Source of the DNA: JBCDGZ01 sp038750655
GTDB lineage: Bacteria > Bacteroidota > Bacteroidia > Chitinophagales > Saprospiraceae
Length of the DNA: 64,000 nucleotides
Assembly: GCA_038750655.1 (NCBI GenBank)
Contig: JBCDGZ010000014.1
Span: 10,426-74,425, forward strand
Direction: 5' to 3'
The translations under genes were made by a program, and so were the position numbers. The notes below the pieces were generated by a model that saw nothing but the letters and a program-made list of their open reading frames with translations, searched no databases and had not been told where the DNA came from. Positions 8,955 through 17,474 of this stretch are shown one piece after another (the first letter of the stretch is position 1; each line of letters opens with the position of its first letter).

Positions 8955-10256
8955 ATGGCAAAGATCATTTCTTTCAAACAGGGCTTACTCAGCGTCCTGT
9001 TCTGGTCCATTATTTCGGCGGCTTTTATTGGGCCGGGAACGGTGACGACCGCTGCTAAGGCCGGTGCGACCTTTCAATTGCAGTTGCTCTGGGCCTTGCT
9101 CTTTTCTACCCTGGCAACGATTGTCCTGCAGGAGGCGGCGGCTCGAATTACCATTGCTTCTGGCCAGAGTTTGGGGCAGATTATTGCGCGGAAGTACGGG
9201 GGGCGCAGCGGCTTGAGGTATTTGGTCTTTCTGGCGGTTGCCTTTGGCTGTGCGGCCTATCAGGCGGGCAATATGCTGGGGGCCGTTTCGGGCTTGATGC
9301 TACTTGGGGCTATTCCTGTGGAATTGATTACGCTGTTGCTTGGGCTGGTCTGTGCGACTTTATTGTGGTGGGGAAATTATCGGCTGATTGCGGGCTTGCT
9401 AGGGATGGTGGTGGCTTTGATGGGGATGGCTTTTATTGTGGTGGCGCTGCGGTCGGACGTTGCGTTGGGGGAGGTGGTTCGAGCTGCGGTTATTCCGAGT
9501 TTGCCTTCGGGTTCTTCGCTGCTGCTGATTGGGTTGATTGGAACGACGATCGTTCCCTACAATCTCTTTCTGGCCTCCGGCATCAGCAAGGGGCAGGACA
9601 TGCGGGAAATGCGTATTGGCATCAGCTTGGCGGTGGGCATCGGCGGCTTGATTTCGATTGCCATACTGGTGGTTGGGACGCAGATCAGCGGAGGCTTTAG
9701 CTTTGAAGCCCTGGCAGCGGCGATGGGAGAGCGACTGGGGATTTGGGCGACATTACTGTTTAGCTTTGGGCTTTTTGCGGCGGGGCTGACTTCTTCGATT
9801 ACTTCGCCGCTGGCGGCGGCCATCACCGCACAAAGCCTTTTTGCTGAAGACGGCGATTGGGGCAATCGTTCCCGCAATTTTCGGCTGGTGTGGGGCATCA
9901 TCTTAACCATTGGTTTGCTCTTCGGATTGACCAATTTCAAGCCGGTTCCCGTCATCATCCTAGCGCAGGCCATTAATGGTATTCTGCTGCCCGTAGTGAC
10001 CATTTTCTTGCTGCTGGCCGTCAACGATCGGGCGATTTTACCAGAACGATTCTGCAATGGTCACCTGGCCAACGCTGCCATGTTACTGATTGTAGGCTTA
10101 AGCTGTTTTTTGGGCTTCAACAACCTTGGAAAAGCCCTATTTAAGTCACTCCCTATCTTAAATCCAGGAGATAGCCTAACCTGGACCATCAATGCGGTAT
10201 GGAGTGGAATAATTGTACTTATTCTGGCGAGAAAGGTAATGCTCCGTTCCGCCTAA
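8955..10256 (+). CDS. NRAMP-fold transporter lacking canonical metal-site residues (YcsG-like)
   Basis: A 433-residue, about 11-helix protein of the NRAMP family. In metal-carrying NRAMPs helix 1 has DPGN and helix 6 has MPH. Here the matching places read GPGT (in AAFIGPGTVTTAAKAGA, about residues 19-35) and VPYN (in GTTIVPYNLFLASG, near residue 200), so the Asp, Asn, Met and His that hold the ion are gone. Bacillus subtilis YcsG is a divergent NRAMP-family protein encoded beside the oxoprolinase gene ycsF. The gene here likewise follows an oxoprolinase gene by 12 bases. I infer a non-metal substrate, possibly 5-oxoproline itself. The 3' end overlaps the convergent regulator gene by 4 bases. 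Confidence 0.85.
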   Translation: MAKIISFKQGLLSVLFWSIISAAFIGPGTVTTAAKAGATFQLQLLWALLFSTLATIVLQEAAARITIASGQSLGQIIARKYGGRSGLRYLVFLAVAFGCAAYQAGNMLGAVSGLMLLGAIPVELITLLLGLVCATLLWWGNYRLIAGLLGMVVALMGMAFIVVALRSDVALGEVVRAAVIPSLPSGSSLLLIGLIGTTIVPYNLFLASGISKGQDMREMRIGISLAVGIGGLISIAILVVGTQISGGFSFEALAAAMGERLGIWATLLFSFGLFAAGLTSSITSPLAAAITAQSLFAEDGDWGNRSRNFRLVWGIILTIGLLFGLTNFKPVPVIILAQAINGILLPVVTIFLLLAVNDRAILPERFCNGHLANAAMLLIVGLSCFLGFNNLGKALFKSLPILNPGDSLTWTINAVWSGIIVLILARKVMLRSA

Positions 10257-10996
10257 AGGCGTTCTATTCTTTCCAAAAATTCCTTCTTGCGCGTCTCGCT
10301 CAGTACCAAGCTGACCCCACTGCTGAGAGTGATCATGGGACTTTTCTGCCGCCCGTATTTGCGCACGTGATTAAGGTTGATCAAGTTAGAACGATTGATG
10401 CGGAAAAAATTAAATTCTTCCAATAATTCAGAATAGACTTTAAGGGTTTTGGAAATGACGACTTTATCGCTGCTGATGAGGTGAAAAACCGTGTAGTTGC
10501 CTTGGGCCTCGCAGTGAATGATTTCTTTAAGCTCAATAAAAATATAGCCATCATTGGTGGGCAAGGCGAGCTTATTGATGAAGTTGTTCAGGTTTTCGCG
10601 CAACAGATTAATGCGTCGAGATGATTTTTCGTACTGCCGCTTTTCGGCTACCTTTTTGATAGACTCGCGCAGTTCTTCCAGATTGATTGGCTTGAGCAGA
10701 TAATCAATCGCTGCGAATCGGAAGGCCCTTACTGCGTATTGGTTGTAGGCAGTGGTGAAGATGATGTCAAAATCGGGGGATTCGAAATAATCGAATAGTT
10801 TGAAGCCGTTCTGTTCCGGCATTTCAATATCCAGAAAGACCAGATCAGGCTGGTATTCCCGGATGGCGGTGACTGCAGTTTTAACAGAATCGACCTGTTC
10901 AACGACTTTGACCCCTTCGCAAAAATTGGTGATCATGTTGAATAGGGTGATCCTGCTATTATCTTCGTCTTCGACGATAATAGCCTTAAGATCCAT
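10253..10996 (-). CDS. LytTR-family response regulator
   Basis: A 247-residue two-component regulator. The receiver domain (about 1-120) has the acidic pair ED at 9-10, the phosphorylated Asp in LVFLDIEMPEQNG (about 57) and a Lys in LLKPINLEEL (about 103). A LytTR DNA-binding domain follows (about 140-247; IHCEAQGNYTVFHL, then FFRINRSNLINLNHV). The kinase gene is 32 bases upstream on the same strand, so it is the cognate sensor. The target genes are not visible; LytTR proteins bind direct repeats. Confidence 0.92.
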   Translation of the reverse strand: MDLKAIIVEDEDNSRITLFNMITNFCEGVKVVEQVDSVKTAVTAIREYQPDLVFLDIEMPEQNGFKLFDYFESPDFDIIFTTAYNQYAVRAFRFAAIDYLLKPINLEELRESIKKVAEKRQYEKSSRRINLLRENLNNFINKLALPTNDGYIFIELKEIIHCEAQGNYTVFHLISSDKVVISKTLKVYSELLEEFNFFRINRSNLINLNHVRKYGRQKSPMITLSSGVSLVLSETRKKEFLERIERL

Positions 10997-11028
10997 ATGC
11001 CTTTTGTTTATCCGCTAGAGAGCAATAA

Positions 11029-13992
11029 TTACAGTTCGCAGCTGATCCGGATGGTTACCCGGGTGCCGGAGGCCTTACCCGCTGCATCCTGTAAGTCAGT
11101 AATATCCATTCCTGCGGTTGTATGCTGGCTGGCCATTTCTTCTAGATTGATAATAGCCAACCGTTCTCGTGTCGTTTTTAGGCCGGAAGACTCATATTCT
11201 CTGGGCCGCCATTCATTGAATTGACGGGCTTTTTCCCTTCCCACGCCGTTGTCTTCGACCGTACAGAGGAGTTGATCAGACTCTTTTGTAAAGTGAAGGA
11301 GGAGGCGACCGTTATCTTTTTTGTGCAACAAGCCATGCTTAAACGCATTTTCAACAACTGGTTGAATTAATAACGGCGGAATTTTAATGCTTTCTGCCTT
11401 TTCGGTTAATGTATCATCGACATCAATTGTGACATCGATTTTGTTCTTGAAACGAAGCCCTTCAAGCTCCAAATATAATTTTAAAAAATCAAGTTCTTCC
11501 TCTAAGCTAATTAGTTTTTTCTTGGAATGTTCAAAGATCATGCGAATGAGTCGGGCAAAACGGGCCAGATAGATCATCGCCTGTTCTTGCTCATTGGTAG
11601 TCAAGTACTTTTGAATCGCGTTGAGGGCATTGAAGACAAAGTGCGGATTCATCTGAACTTGCAAGGCCTGCATGCGCAACTCATTGACCTTCTCCTTGAA
11701 AGCCATCTGTTCCTTTTCCTTGCGGCGAATATTAATGAGACGAAGATAAAAAATTAATGCCATGCCTGTGACGCTAAAAATGATAGCTAATAGCCGAAAC
11801 CACAAAGTTTGCCACCAGGGAGGAGCAATAACAAAACTCAGTCGGGCTGCCTGCTCACTGGCTACACCATCCTCATTCACCGCCACCACTTCGAAGGTAT
11901 ACGCATTGGGGTTGAGCGCCGGATAGCGTACAAACTCAGTTGTCGTCTCCACCCAGTTGGTATCCACGCCCAGCATTCGATAACGATAGCTCGACTGGCC
12001 TCGGGCCCTCAGGGCGATTCCCTTGAAAGCGATATAAAGATTATTCTGATTGTAAGGCAGCTGATAGCTCTCTTGCAAAAGCGTATCTTGCTCCCAAATC
12101 TTTACTTGCGTAATACGAATGGGCGGAGCCACCTTGTTCTGCTGAATCGCTGATTTGGGAAAGCTGGTTAGCCCCCTTGGCGTCCCTACCCAAACCCGAT
12201 CTCCCTTAGTCGCAATGGCGGTCACTTCATTGGTGGGCAGGCCATCCAGGGTATTGATCAGCGCGATGCTATTGCTCTCCAGATCTAAATAGTTTACCCC
12301 TTTATTGCCCCCTACCCAGAGCTTCTGCTGTTCATCAATAAAAAGCGTCTGGCACTTATCGCTAGCTAGTCCCTCCTGCCTGCGATAGCGCGCCACCACC
12401 TGGTCATTCTTAATGCCAATAAGCCCATCACTCTGCGTCCCAAACCAAAGCGTCGAATCGGCGGCTAATGCTATACAGTTGACACTATACTTCTGATGCC
12501 GCCCTTCTTCCAAAAAAGGGCTAATACTATCTCTGGAGGTATAGATGCCCTGTGTCGTCCCGAACCATATGTTGCCCTGATGATCCTTAATTAAGTCATA
12601 AGTTCTTTGTTTAACTAGCGAATTATTTTTGTTGAGGGAAGGGTAATCTTTCGGGAGCGGTCGATCCAATAAAGCTATGGGCATCCAGATAGTATTGGTA
12701 GGGCCTGCCACATATAGGCGCTTGGCTTCCTCGTCAATTAGCAGCTCCTTGGCTCCAACCTTAGGCCAGTAGTTGATCAGCTTTAGCTCCGAGTCTAGCT
12801 TATAGATGCCAAAGTCACTACTCAGGTAGACTTCTCTCTGGGGCGTAGTAAGAATATCTGTTATTCTAGCATCCTGATCAGGAAGCGTAATCGTTTTAAG
12901 AATTTCCCCTGAACTGTTGAAGACGCTTATGACCTTACTGTTATGACCAACATAGATTAAATCGCTATCGGGGACGGGATAAATATCACTGATCCGTTGG
13001 TCTGGTAATCGGGTATTATTTTGTGTGTAGACCTCGAAAGCCATAGAAGGAATGATATAAACGCCATTGTCTGTCGTCCCTACCCAATAATTTCCTTCTC
13101 TATCCTTAGTAATAACATTACAATAAATACTGGATAGTATCTTTGGAGACTTGTCTTTGCTATTGGCACTGTACCTAACCATCCCTTTTTTTGTCAGTAT
13201 CCAAATATCCTCATCAATGATGTGTAGACCATTAATAGCGTCTTTACTTTCGTAGAGGGTTGAGGAATTATCCCCCTGATAGGCGTAGGCGGTATTCTCT
13301 GTCTGAAATATAATGAACTGGTCATTGAAACTTTGTACCATCTTATTGTAGGATTGCCGGATAGGGTACCCCTTGCCTGGACCAATTTCGTAGCTTGATG
13401 GATTTATCGGGTGTATGCTCTGTGATCCCCAAAGATTAGGGAACCAACTGACAAGGCGCATAGTGTCCTGATGCGAAAATAAAAACCGTGCAGGTGCAGA
13501 GAATTCATGCCGCCGGATAGGAGTGAATTTTTCATCTAATTCATAGATGGTGCATCCATAGACAGGTTTTCTTTTGAATATAACCATGCGATCATGTACA
13601 AAATCTATCTCTGAGACATTGGTGGTATCTATAAAAACACCCTCCTTGTAAATCCCTATTTGTCCGTCTTTACAATAGGCAAGCTGCCCCTCTAAGTTAT
13701 TGAAAAATAAGGTGTTGGAAGGATTGACTCGGACTTGCAGAATTTCGTTACCCTTTAGAAGCGGGCTGTTAAAGACCTTAATTTCTTTCCCATCATAGCG
13801 ACACAAACCGTTGCTGGTTCCCATCCAGATATAGCCCTTGTGATCCTGAATGATTTTGTAGACCGTCATACTGGGCAGGCCATCCTCATCCGTCAATTGC
13901 CAGTAGACCGGATCTTGCGCAGCGGCCGAACCCCCGAAGCAAATGATCAGCAACAAGAGCAGACGATATGTAAATGTTAAAGTTTTGAGCAC
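11029..13992 (-). CDS. Sensor histidine kinase: propeller sensor, Y_Y_Y, LytS-type kinase
   Basis: A 987-residue membrane sensor. Order: signal peptide (1-26, ending SAAAQ), periplasmic two-component-regulator propeller blades (about 27-640; repeats such as DHKGYIWMGTSNGLCRYDG), a Y_Y_Y domain (about 650-715), one membrane helix (about 738-760), then a LytS-type kinase module with the phosphorylated histidine in QMNPHFVFNALNAIQKYL near 780 and an ATPase domain with EDNGVG. Unlike the Bacteroides hybrid sensors it has no fused receiver or AraC domain; the output is the separate LytTR regulator 32 bases downstream. The start is GTG, since no in-frame ATG precedes the signal peptide. Confidence 0.92.
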   Translation of the reverse strand: MLKTLTFTYRLLLLLIICFGGSAAAQDPVYWQLTDEDGLPSMTVYKIIQDHKGYIWMGTSNGLCRYDGKEIKVFNSPLLKGNEILQVRVNPSNTLFFNNLEGQLAYCKDGQIGIYKEGVFIDTTNVSEIDFVHDRMVIFKRKPVYGCTIYELDEKFTPIRRHEFSAPARFLFSHQDTMRLVSWFPNLWGSQSIHPINPSSYEIGPGKGYPIRQSYNKMVQSFNDQFIIFQTENTAYAYQGDNSSTLYESKDAINGLHIIDEDIWILTKKGMVRYSANSKDKSPKILSSIYCNVITKDREGNYWVGTTDNGVYIIPSMAFEVYTQNNTRLPDQRISDIYPVPDSDLIYVGHNSKVISVFNSSGEILKTITLPDQDARITDILTTPQREVYLSSDFGIYKLDSELKLINYWPKVGAKELLIDEEAKRLYVAGPTNTIWMPIALLDRPLPKDYPSLNKNNSLVKQRTYDLIKDHQGNIWFGTTQGIYTSRDSISPFLEEGRHQKYSVNCIALAADSTLWFGTQSDGLIGIKNDQVVARYRRQEGLASDKCQTLFIDEQQKLWVGGNKGVNYLDLESNSIALINTLDGLPTNEVTAIATKGDRVWVGTPRGLTSFPKSAIQQNKVAPPIRITQVKIWEQDTLLQESYQLPYNQNNLYIAFKGIALRARGQSSYRYRMLGVDTNWVETTTEFVRYPALNPNAYTFEVVAVNEDGVASEQAARLSFVIAPPWWQTLWFRLLAIIFSVTGMALIFYLRLINIRRKEKEQMAFKEKVNELRMQALQVQMNPHFVFNALNAIQKYLTTNEQEQAMIYLARFARLIRMIFEHSKKKLISLEEELDFLKLYLELEGLRFKNKIDVTIDVDDTLTEKAESIKIPPLLIQPVVENAFKHGLLHKKDNGRLLLHFTKESDQLLCTVEDNGVGREKARQFNEWRPREYESSGLKTTRERLAIINLEEMASQHTTAGMDITDLQDAAGKASGTRVTIRISCEL

Positions 13993-14011
13993 AGCATTCC
14001 TTTTGCTGCTC

Positions 14012-14045
14012 CCAAGATAGGCAGATTGTATTTAATAAACCAAAA
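14012..14045 (-). promoter_or_regulatory. Predicted Bacteroidota promoter for the sensor kinase operon
   Basis: On the minus strand TTTTG (14045-14041) is followed after 21 bases by TATCTTGG (14019-14012), one base off the Bacteroidota -7 element TAnnTTTG with the usual spacing. Transcription would start about 14005, leaving a leader of about a dozen bases before the GTG. Confidence 0.45.
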
Positions 14046-14217
14046 GCAGGGTTCATCCCGTGGCAGGGGGTGTTCACTCATTATTGCTTGTTTGGAAGGA
14101 CTTAAAGTGGCAATTTGTGAACAAATCCAATGAAAATATAAAGTTGTAATTACCCCAGGTTGTGGCGCTCCATACCCTGTACCCAATAATCCATAATGAT
14201 GAGATCAGAAGCAGTTG

Positions 14218-14248
14218 GTGACTTGTAATACTATTGATTACAAGCCAC
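14218..14248. repeat. Inverted repeat downstream of the TolB-like gene
   Basis: GTG-A-CTTGTAAT and ATTACAAG-C-CAC pair over 12 positions with one mismatch around a 7-base loop. It lies 25 bases past the stop of the minus-strand TolB-like gene, so it may end or protect that transcript. There is no T-tract, so it is not a standard intrinsic terminator. Confidence 0.4.
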
Positions 14249-14272
14249 TTAACTGCCGATCCGTCTTTCCCC

Positions 14273-17200
14273 CTACCACCCAGGGACGATGTTAACACCA
14301 AATACCCCTCTGGTATTTTCCTGGAGCGGAATGGCGTAGTAGGGCTCTAAAATCAAAGCTCCGAATACATTGATGCGCATCGACAAACCTGCGCTGAATA
14401 TCGGCTGTGGCCGTATCGTATTCGGGCTATCTGGATCTGTACCAAAATCACTGAAATCATTCCAGGCCACCCCACCATCTACAAAGAAAGCCAGTTCGCT
14501 GAACAAGAACTTGGAAGGGATCAGCGCCAATTGACTCGGCCCGGTAAATGGCATTCGTACCTCAAAATTACTGATGAACATCTTGCTGCCGACCAGTTCG
14601 TTGACCGTCAAATCCCAGTCCTGGAACCGATCGAAAGCATTGATGCCGTAGCCCCGCACAAAGATGGGATTACCCACGTACTGGGCATTGATCTGCCCGG
14701 CATTCTCGCCGTAGTTGCCCCGGTGCAAGGCTCGGAAGCCAAGGCTGAAAGGCTTGAGGTGAACGTATTTTCGAAAATCGGCAGTGAGGCGGTAAAAGTC
14801 CCAGCGGCCAAAGAATTTCTCTACCCCTAGCCGATAACGATGGCCTTTGATGGGCGAGGCGATACCGAAGAAGGAGTTGTCACCGACGTAGGCGGCGTTG
14901 ATGCTGGCCAGCATAAAGGGGTCGGGGGCTTCTAGCCGCTCGCGATCGCGGGTCAGCAGGCGGCCAAAGTCATCGTAGTAATTGTTAAAGCGATCGATGC
15001 GGTAGCTGTAGCGGCTGAGGGCTCCCCCTATCTCGATCCGCTGGGTCTTCGACAGCGGCAACTGTGCAAACACCCCCGCTTGATCCTCAAAAATCCGCAC
15101 CAAATCCGAAACCACCCGATTGGCCAAAATGCTGCCTCCATCTCCTACGCTCAAGGTGTCTACCCCCGCAAAGAAGGAGCTGCCCGTTCGAAACGGAATG
15201 TGCGATAGGCGTGCCCCCCAGGTAATCCGGCTTTTGCGATTGATGTATAAGGCCTGCCCGCCGAAGTCCTGAATCTCGCCGTTTAGAGAGACGCCGGTGT
15301 ACAGCTGGTTGTTACCTAGAATGTCGCTGAAGAGCAGGTCAACACCGCCGGCCAGGCCGGCCGTCGTCCCAAAAATATCGCTGTTTCCAACGCCCACCCC
15401 GGCTCCACCACCGATGTAATCCAAGCGAAACTGCGGGCGATAGTCCTGGCTGCCGAAGGCGGTCGAGGAGAGCAAGGGCAGTTGGTCGATCGCTTCCAAA
15501 TTGGCATTGATAATGTCGGTCCTGCCCAGGCCCGCAATCGGTAAGGTAGCGGCAGCGTAAGAAACCGAATCGCTGGTCACTAGCTCCCCCTCTAGCTTCT
15601 CGGTGGAGGCTTGGTAGATGGTGTAGCCCTTGTTGTAGTAATGCGAGAAGAGGAGGCGATCACGCTTGCGCGCGGCGGTAATCGCTGGAGCATATTTGGT
15701 GATTCCGCTGACCCCGGTCATAAAGTCAGTCAGCTGGTAAACAGCCCCCTCGCTGGGAATGTATTTGTAGATGTTGCGGTAGCCATCTCGATCGGAGACA
15801 AAAAGGACGTTTTGCTCGTGATCGAAGACGGGGTTTAGATTGTCTGCCCCTTCGAAGATGGCCAAGTTAGAGACCGTGCCTTGGTCGACGTTGAGGCTAG
15901 CCAGGTTGAAAGTCCACTTGCCGTTGCTGCGGCCGCGCTTGTGGCTGAGTCGGTCGGTGGCGAAGATGACATGCTGGCCGTCGGCTGACCAACTGGGTTG
16001 TATGGCGGCGTAGTGATCGTCGGTTAGTTGCCGAACTTTTCTGGTTTTTAGGTTCAGCAGATAGAGGTCGTTTTGGCCATTGACTAGCCCGGAGACGAGG
16101 ATGTGCTTCCCGTCGGGTGCCCAGGCGGGGTTGGTGAAGGCGGGTACGCCCTCGATGGCAATTTCTTCGATGGTTTTGCCCGTTTCTACCTCTTTGATGA
16201 TCAGGATATTTTGCCCTTTACGTACTGCGGTGAAGGCAAAGGACTTACTGTTGGGCGACCAGGTTCCCGCCGATTCAATGGCTTTAAAGGCATCGATATG
16301 GCCTTCCTTGGTGGTGCTGGCCACCCGGCGGATGACCTTCCCGGAGCGGGCATCGGCCAGGAAGAGATCGAGGGAAAAGAGGTTTTTTTCTGAAAAGAAG
16401 ATCACGTAGCGACCATTTGGGCTCAGTACTGGTGAAATATTGAGCTTACCGGCATTGCGTTCTGAAAGTAGCCGCTTGCCCGAAAACTGTTCTCTCTTGG
16501 CGGGGAGTATGCTCTGGTAATGGGTTTTGATGGAGGCGACCCATTGGCCGGAGAGGGTTTCGAGATTGGTTTTGAGCACTCGGCGGCAGGCCTCTTCGAG
16601 GCCGTACTTGGCGGTACCCATGAAGAAGGGTTCAATGATGTCGTCGCCGTAGAGGCCCGTGAGGAAGGCCCAGAAAGCTTGGCCGTAGCGGTAGGGGAAA
16701 TACCGGGGATTGTTTAAATCTTTGATGCTGGGAATGTCATTATTGAGTACGGCATCCCGCATCCACATGGCGGTATGGGCATCCACTCTTCCGATCGACA
16801 TGTATTCTGCCATTCCCTCCACGAGCCAAAGCGGCAGGTTGGCGATAGAGCGCAGCGAGGTCGAATCGCCATTGATCAACATACGGTATTGAAAAGCGTG
16901 AACAAGTTCGTGCCCCAGGACATGATGAGTTTGCTGTCGCGTCATCGCCAGCGGCATAATGACTCGATTTTTCAAACTTTCTGTCACCCCGCCGGTACCG
17001 TCACCAATGTTACCACTGATGGTATTGGTTTGTTGAAAATCGGCGTGGTCGTTATAAAAGATCAGCGGATTTTTTTTCGAAAAAGTATCCTTCAATACGG
17101 ATTGATGCATGTGGTACCACTGCTCGCTGTATTGGGCCAGCTCGTTGAGCAATGCTGGATTGTCGAGGTAGTGGTAGAGTTCGAAATTAGGGGACTGGTA

Positions 17201-17320
17201 GACTTCAAAATCAAACTTTTCGTAGTGGGGCTTATTTCTTCCGAAATACTGAGCGTAGGTAAAATTGAAAGTGAAAATCAAGAAACCAAACAAGAGGAAA
17301 CGGATGCGGATAATATGCAT
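14273..17320 (-). CDS. Secreted HExxH / TolB-propeller / outer-membrane barrel protein
   Basis: A 1015-residue exported protein. A signal peptide ends ...FNFTYAQ. An N-terminal gluzincin-like metalloprotease region has HELVHAF near 136-142 and a later Glu in LVEGMAEYMSIG as likely third zinc ligand. Next come TolB/PD40-type propeller repeats (about 280-570; repeated ...SPNGRYVIF, WSPNSKSFAF, WAPDGKHILV, WSADGQHVIF). The last 370 residues (from about DYRPQFRLDYIGGG) look like an Omp85/BamA-type beta-barrel with an aromatic-rich end. This is a recurrent Bacteroidota architecture of unproved function; surface proteolysis is inference. It is divergent from the M14 peptidase gene. Confidence 0.8.
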   Translation of the reverse strand: MHIIRIRFLLFGFLIFTFNFTYAQYFGRNKPHYEKFDFEVYQSPNFELYHYLDNPALLNELAQYSEQWYHMHQSVLKDTFSKKNPLIFYNDHADFQQTNTISGNIGDGTGGVTESLKNRVIMPLAMTRQQTHHVLGHELVHAFQYRMLINGDSTSLRSIANLPLWLVEGMAEYMSIGRVDAHTAMWMRDAVLNNDIPSIKDLNNPRYFPYRYGQAFWAFLTGLYGDDIIEPFFMGTAKYGLEEACRRVLKTNLETLSGQWVASIKTHYQSILPAKREQFSGKRLLSERNAGKLNISPVLSPNGRYVIFFSEKNLFSLDLFLADARSGKVIRRVASTTKEGHIDAFKAIESAGTWSPNSKSFAFTAVRKGQNILIIKEVETGKTIEEIAIEGVPAFTNPAWAPDGKHILVSGLVNGQNDLYLLNLKTRKVRQLTDDHYAAIQPSWSADGQHVIFATDRLSHKRGRSNGKWTFNLASLNVDQGTVSNLAIFEGADNLNPVFDHEQNVLFVSDRDGYRNIYKYIPSEGAVYQLTDFMTGVSGITKYAPAITAARKRDRLLFSHYYNKGYTIYQASTEKLEGELVTSDSVSYAAATLPIAGLGRTDIINANLEAIDQLPLLSSTAFGSQDYRPQFRLDYIGGGAGVGVGNSDIFGTTAGLAGGVDLLFSDILGNNQLYTGVSLNGEIQDFGGQALYINRKSRITWGARLSHIPFRTGSSFFAGVDTLSVGDGGSILANRVVSDLVRIFEDQAGVFAQLPLSKTQRIEIGGALSRYSYRIDRFNNYYDDFGRLLTRDRERLEAPDPFMLASINAAYVGDNSFFGIASPIKGHRYRLGVEKFFGRWDFYRLTADFRKYVHLKPFSLGFRALHRGNYGENAGQINAQYVGNPIFVRGYGINAFDRFQDWDLTVNELVGSKMFISNFEVRMPFTGPSQLALIPSKFLFSELAFFVDGGVAWNDFSDFGTDPDSPNTIRPQPIFSAGLSMRINVFGALILEPYYAIPLQENTRGVFGVNIVPGW

Positions 17321-17474
17321 AATCGACTGTTTTTATTGGGAATTATAATCAGTGCCTTTATTAAATAAATCCTCATCTCGTCTTAAAAATTATTAAGGCG
17401 TCGTTAAAGTAATCTTAAGGTCAATGATTTTGTATAAATGCTTACATTTACGATTGAGACCAAAATATGCCTCG

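Noticed and set aside
14074..14301. 75-codon minus-strand ORF in the gap after the TolB-like gene
   Set aside because: Short, overlaps the end of a real gene, contains the inverted repeat and has no motif.
16775..17368. 197-codon plus-strand ORF at the TolB-like gene start
   Set aside because: Antisense to the signal peptide and protease region of a clear gene; no motif seen.
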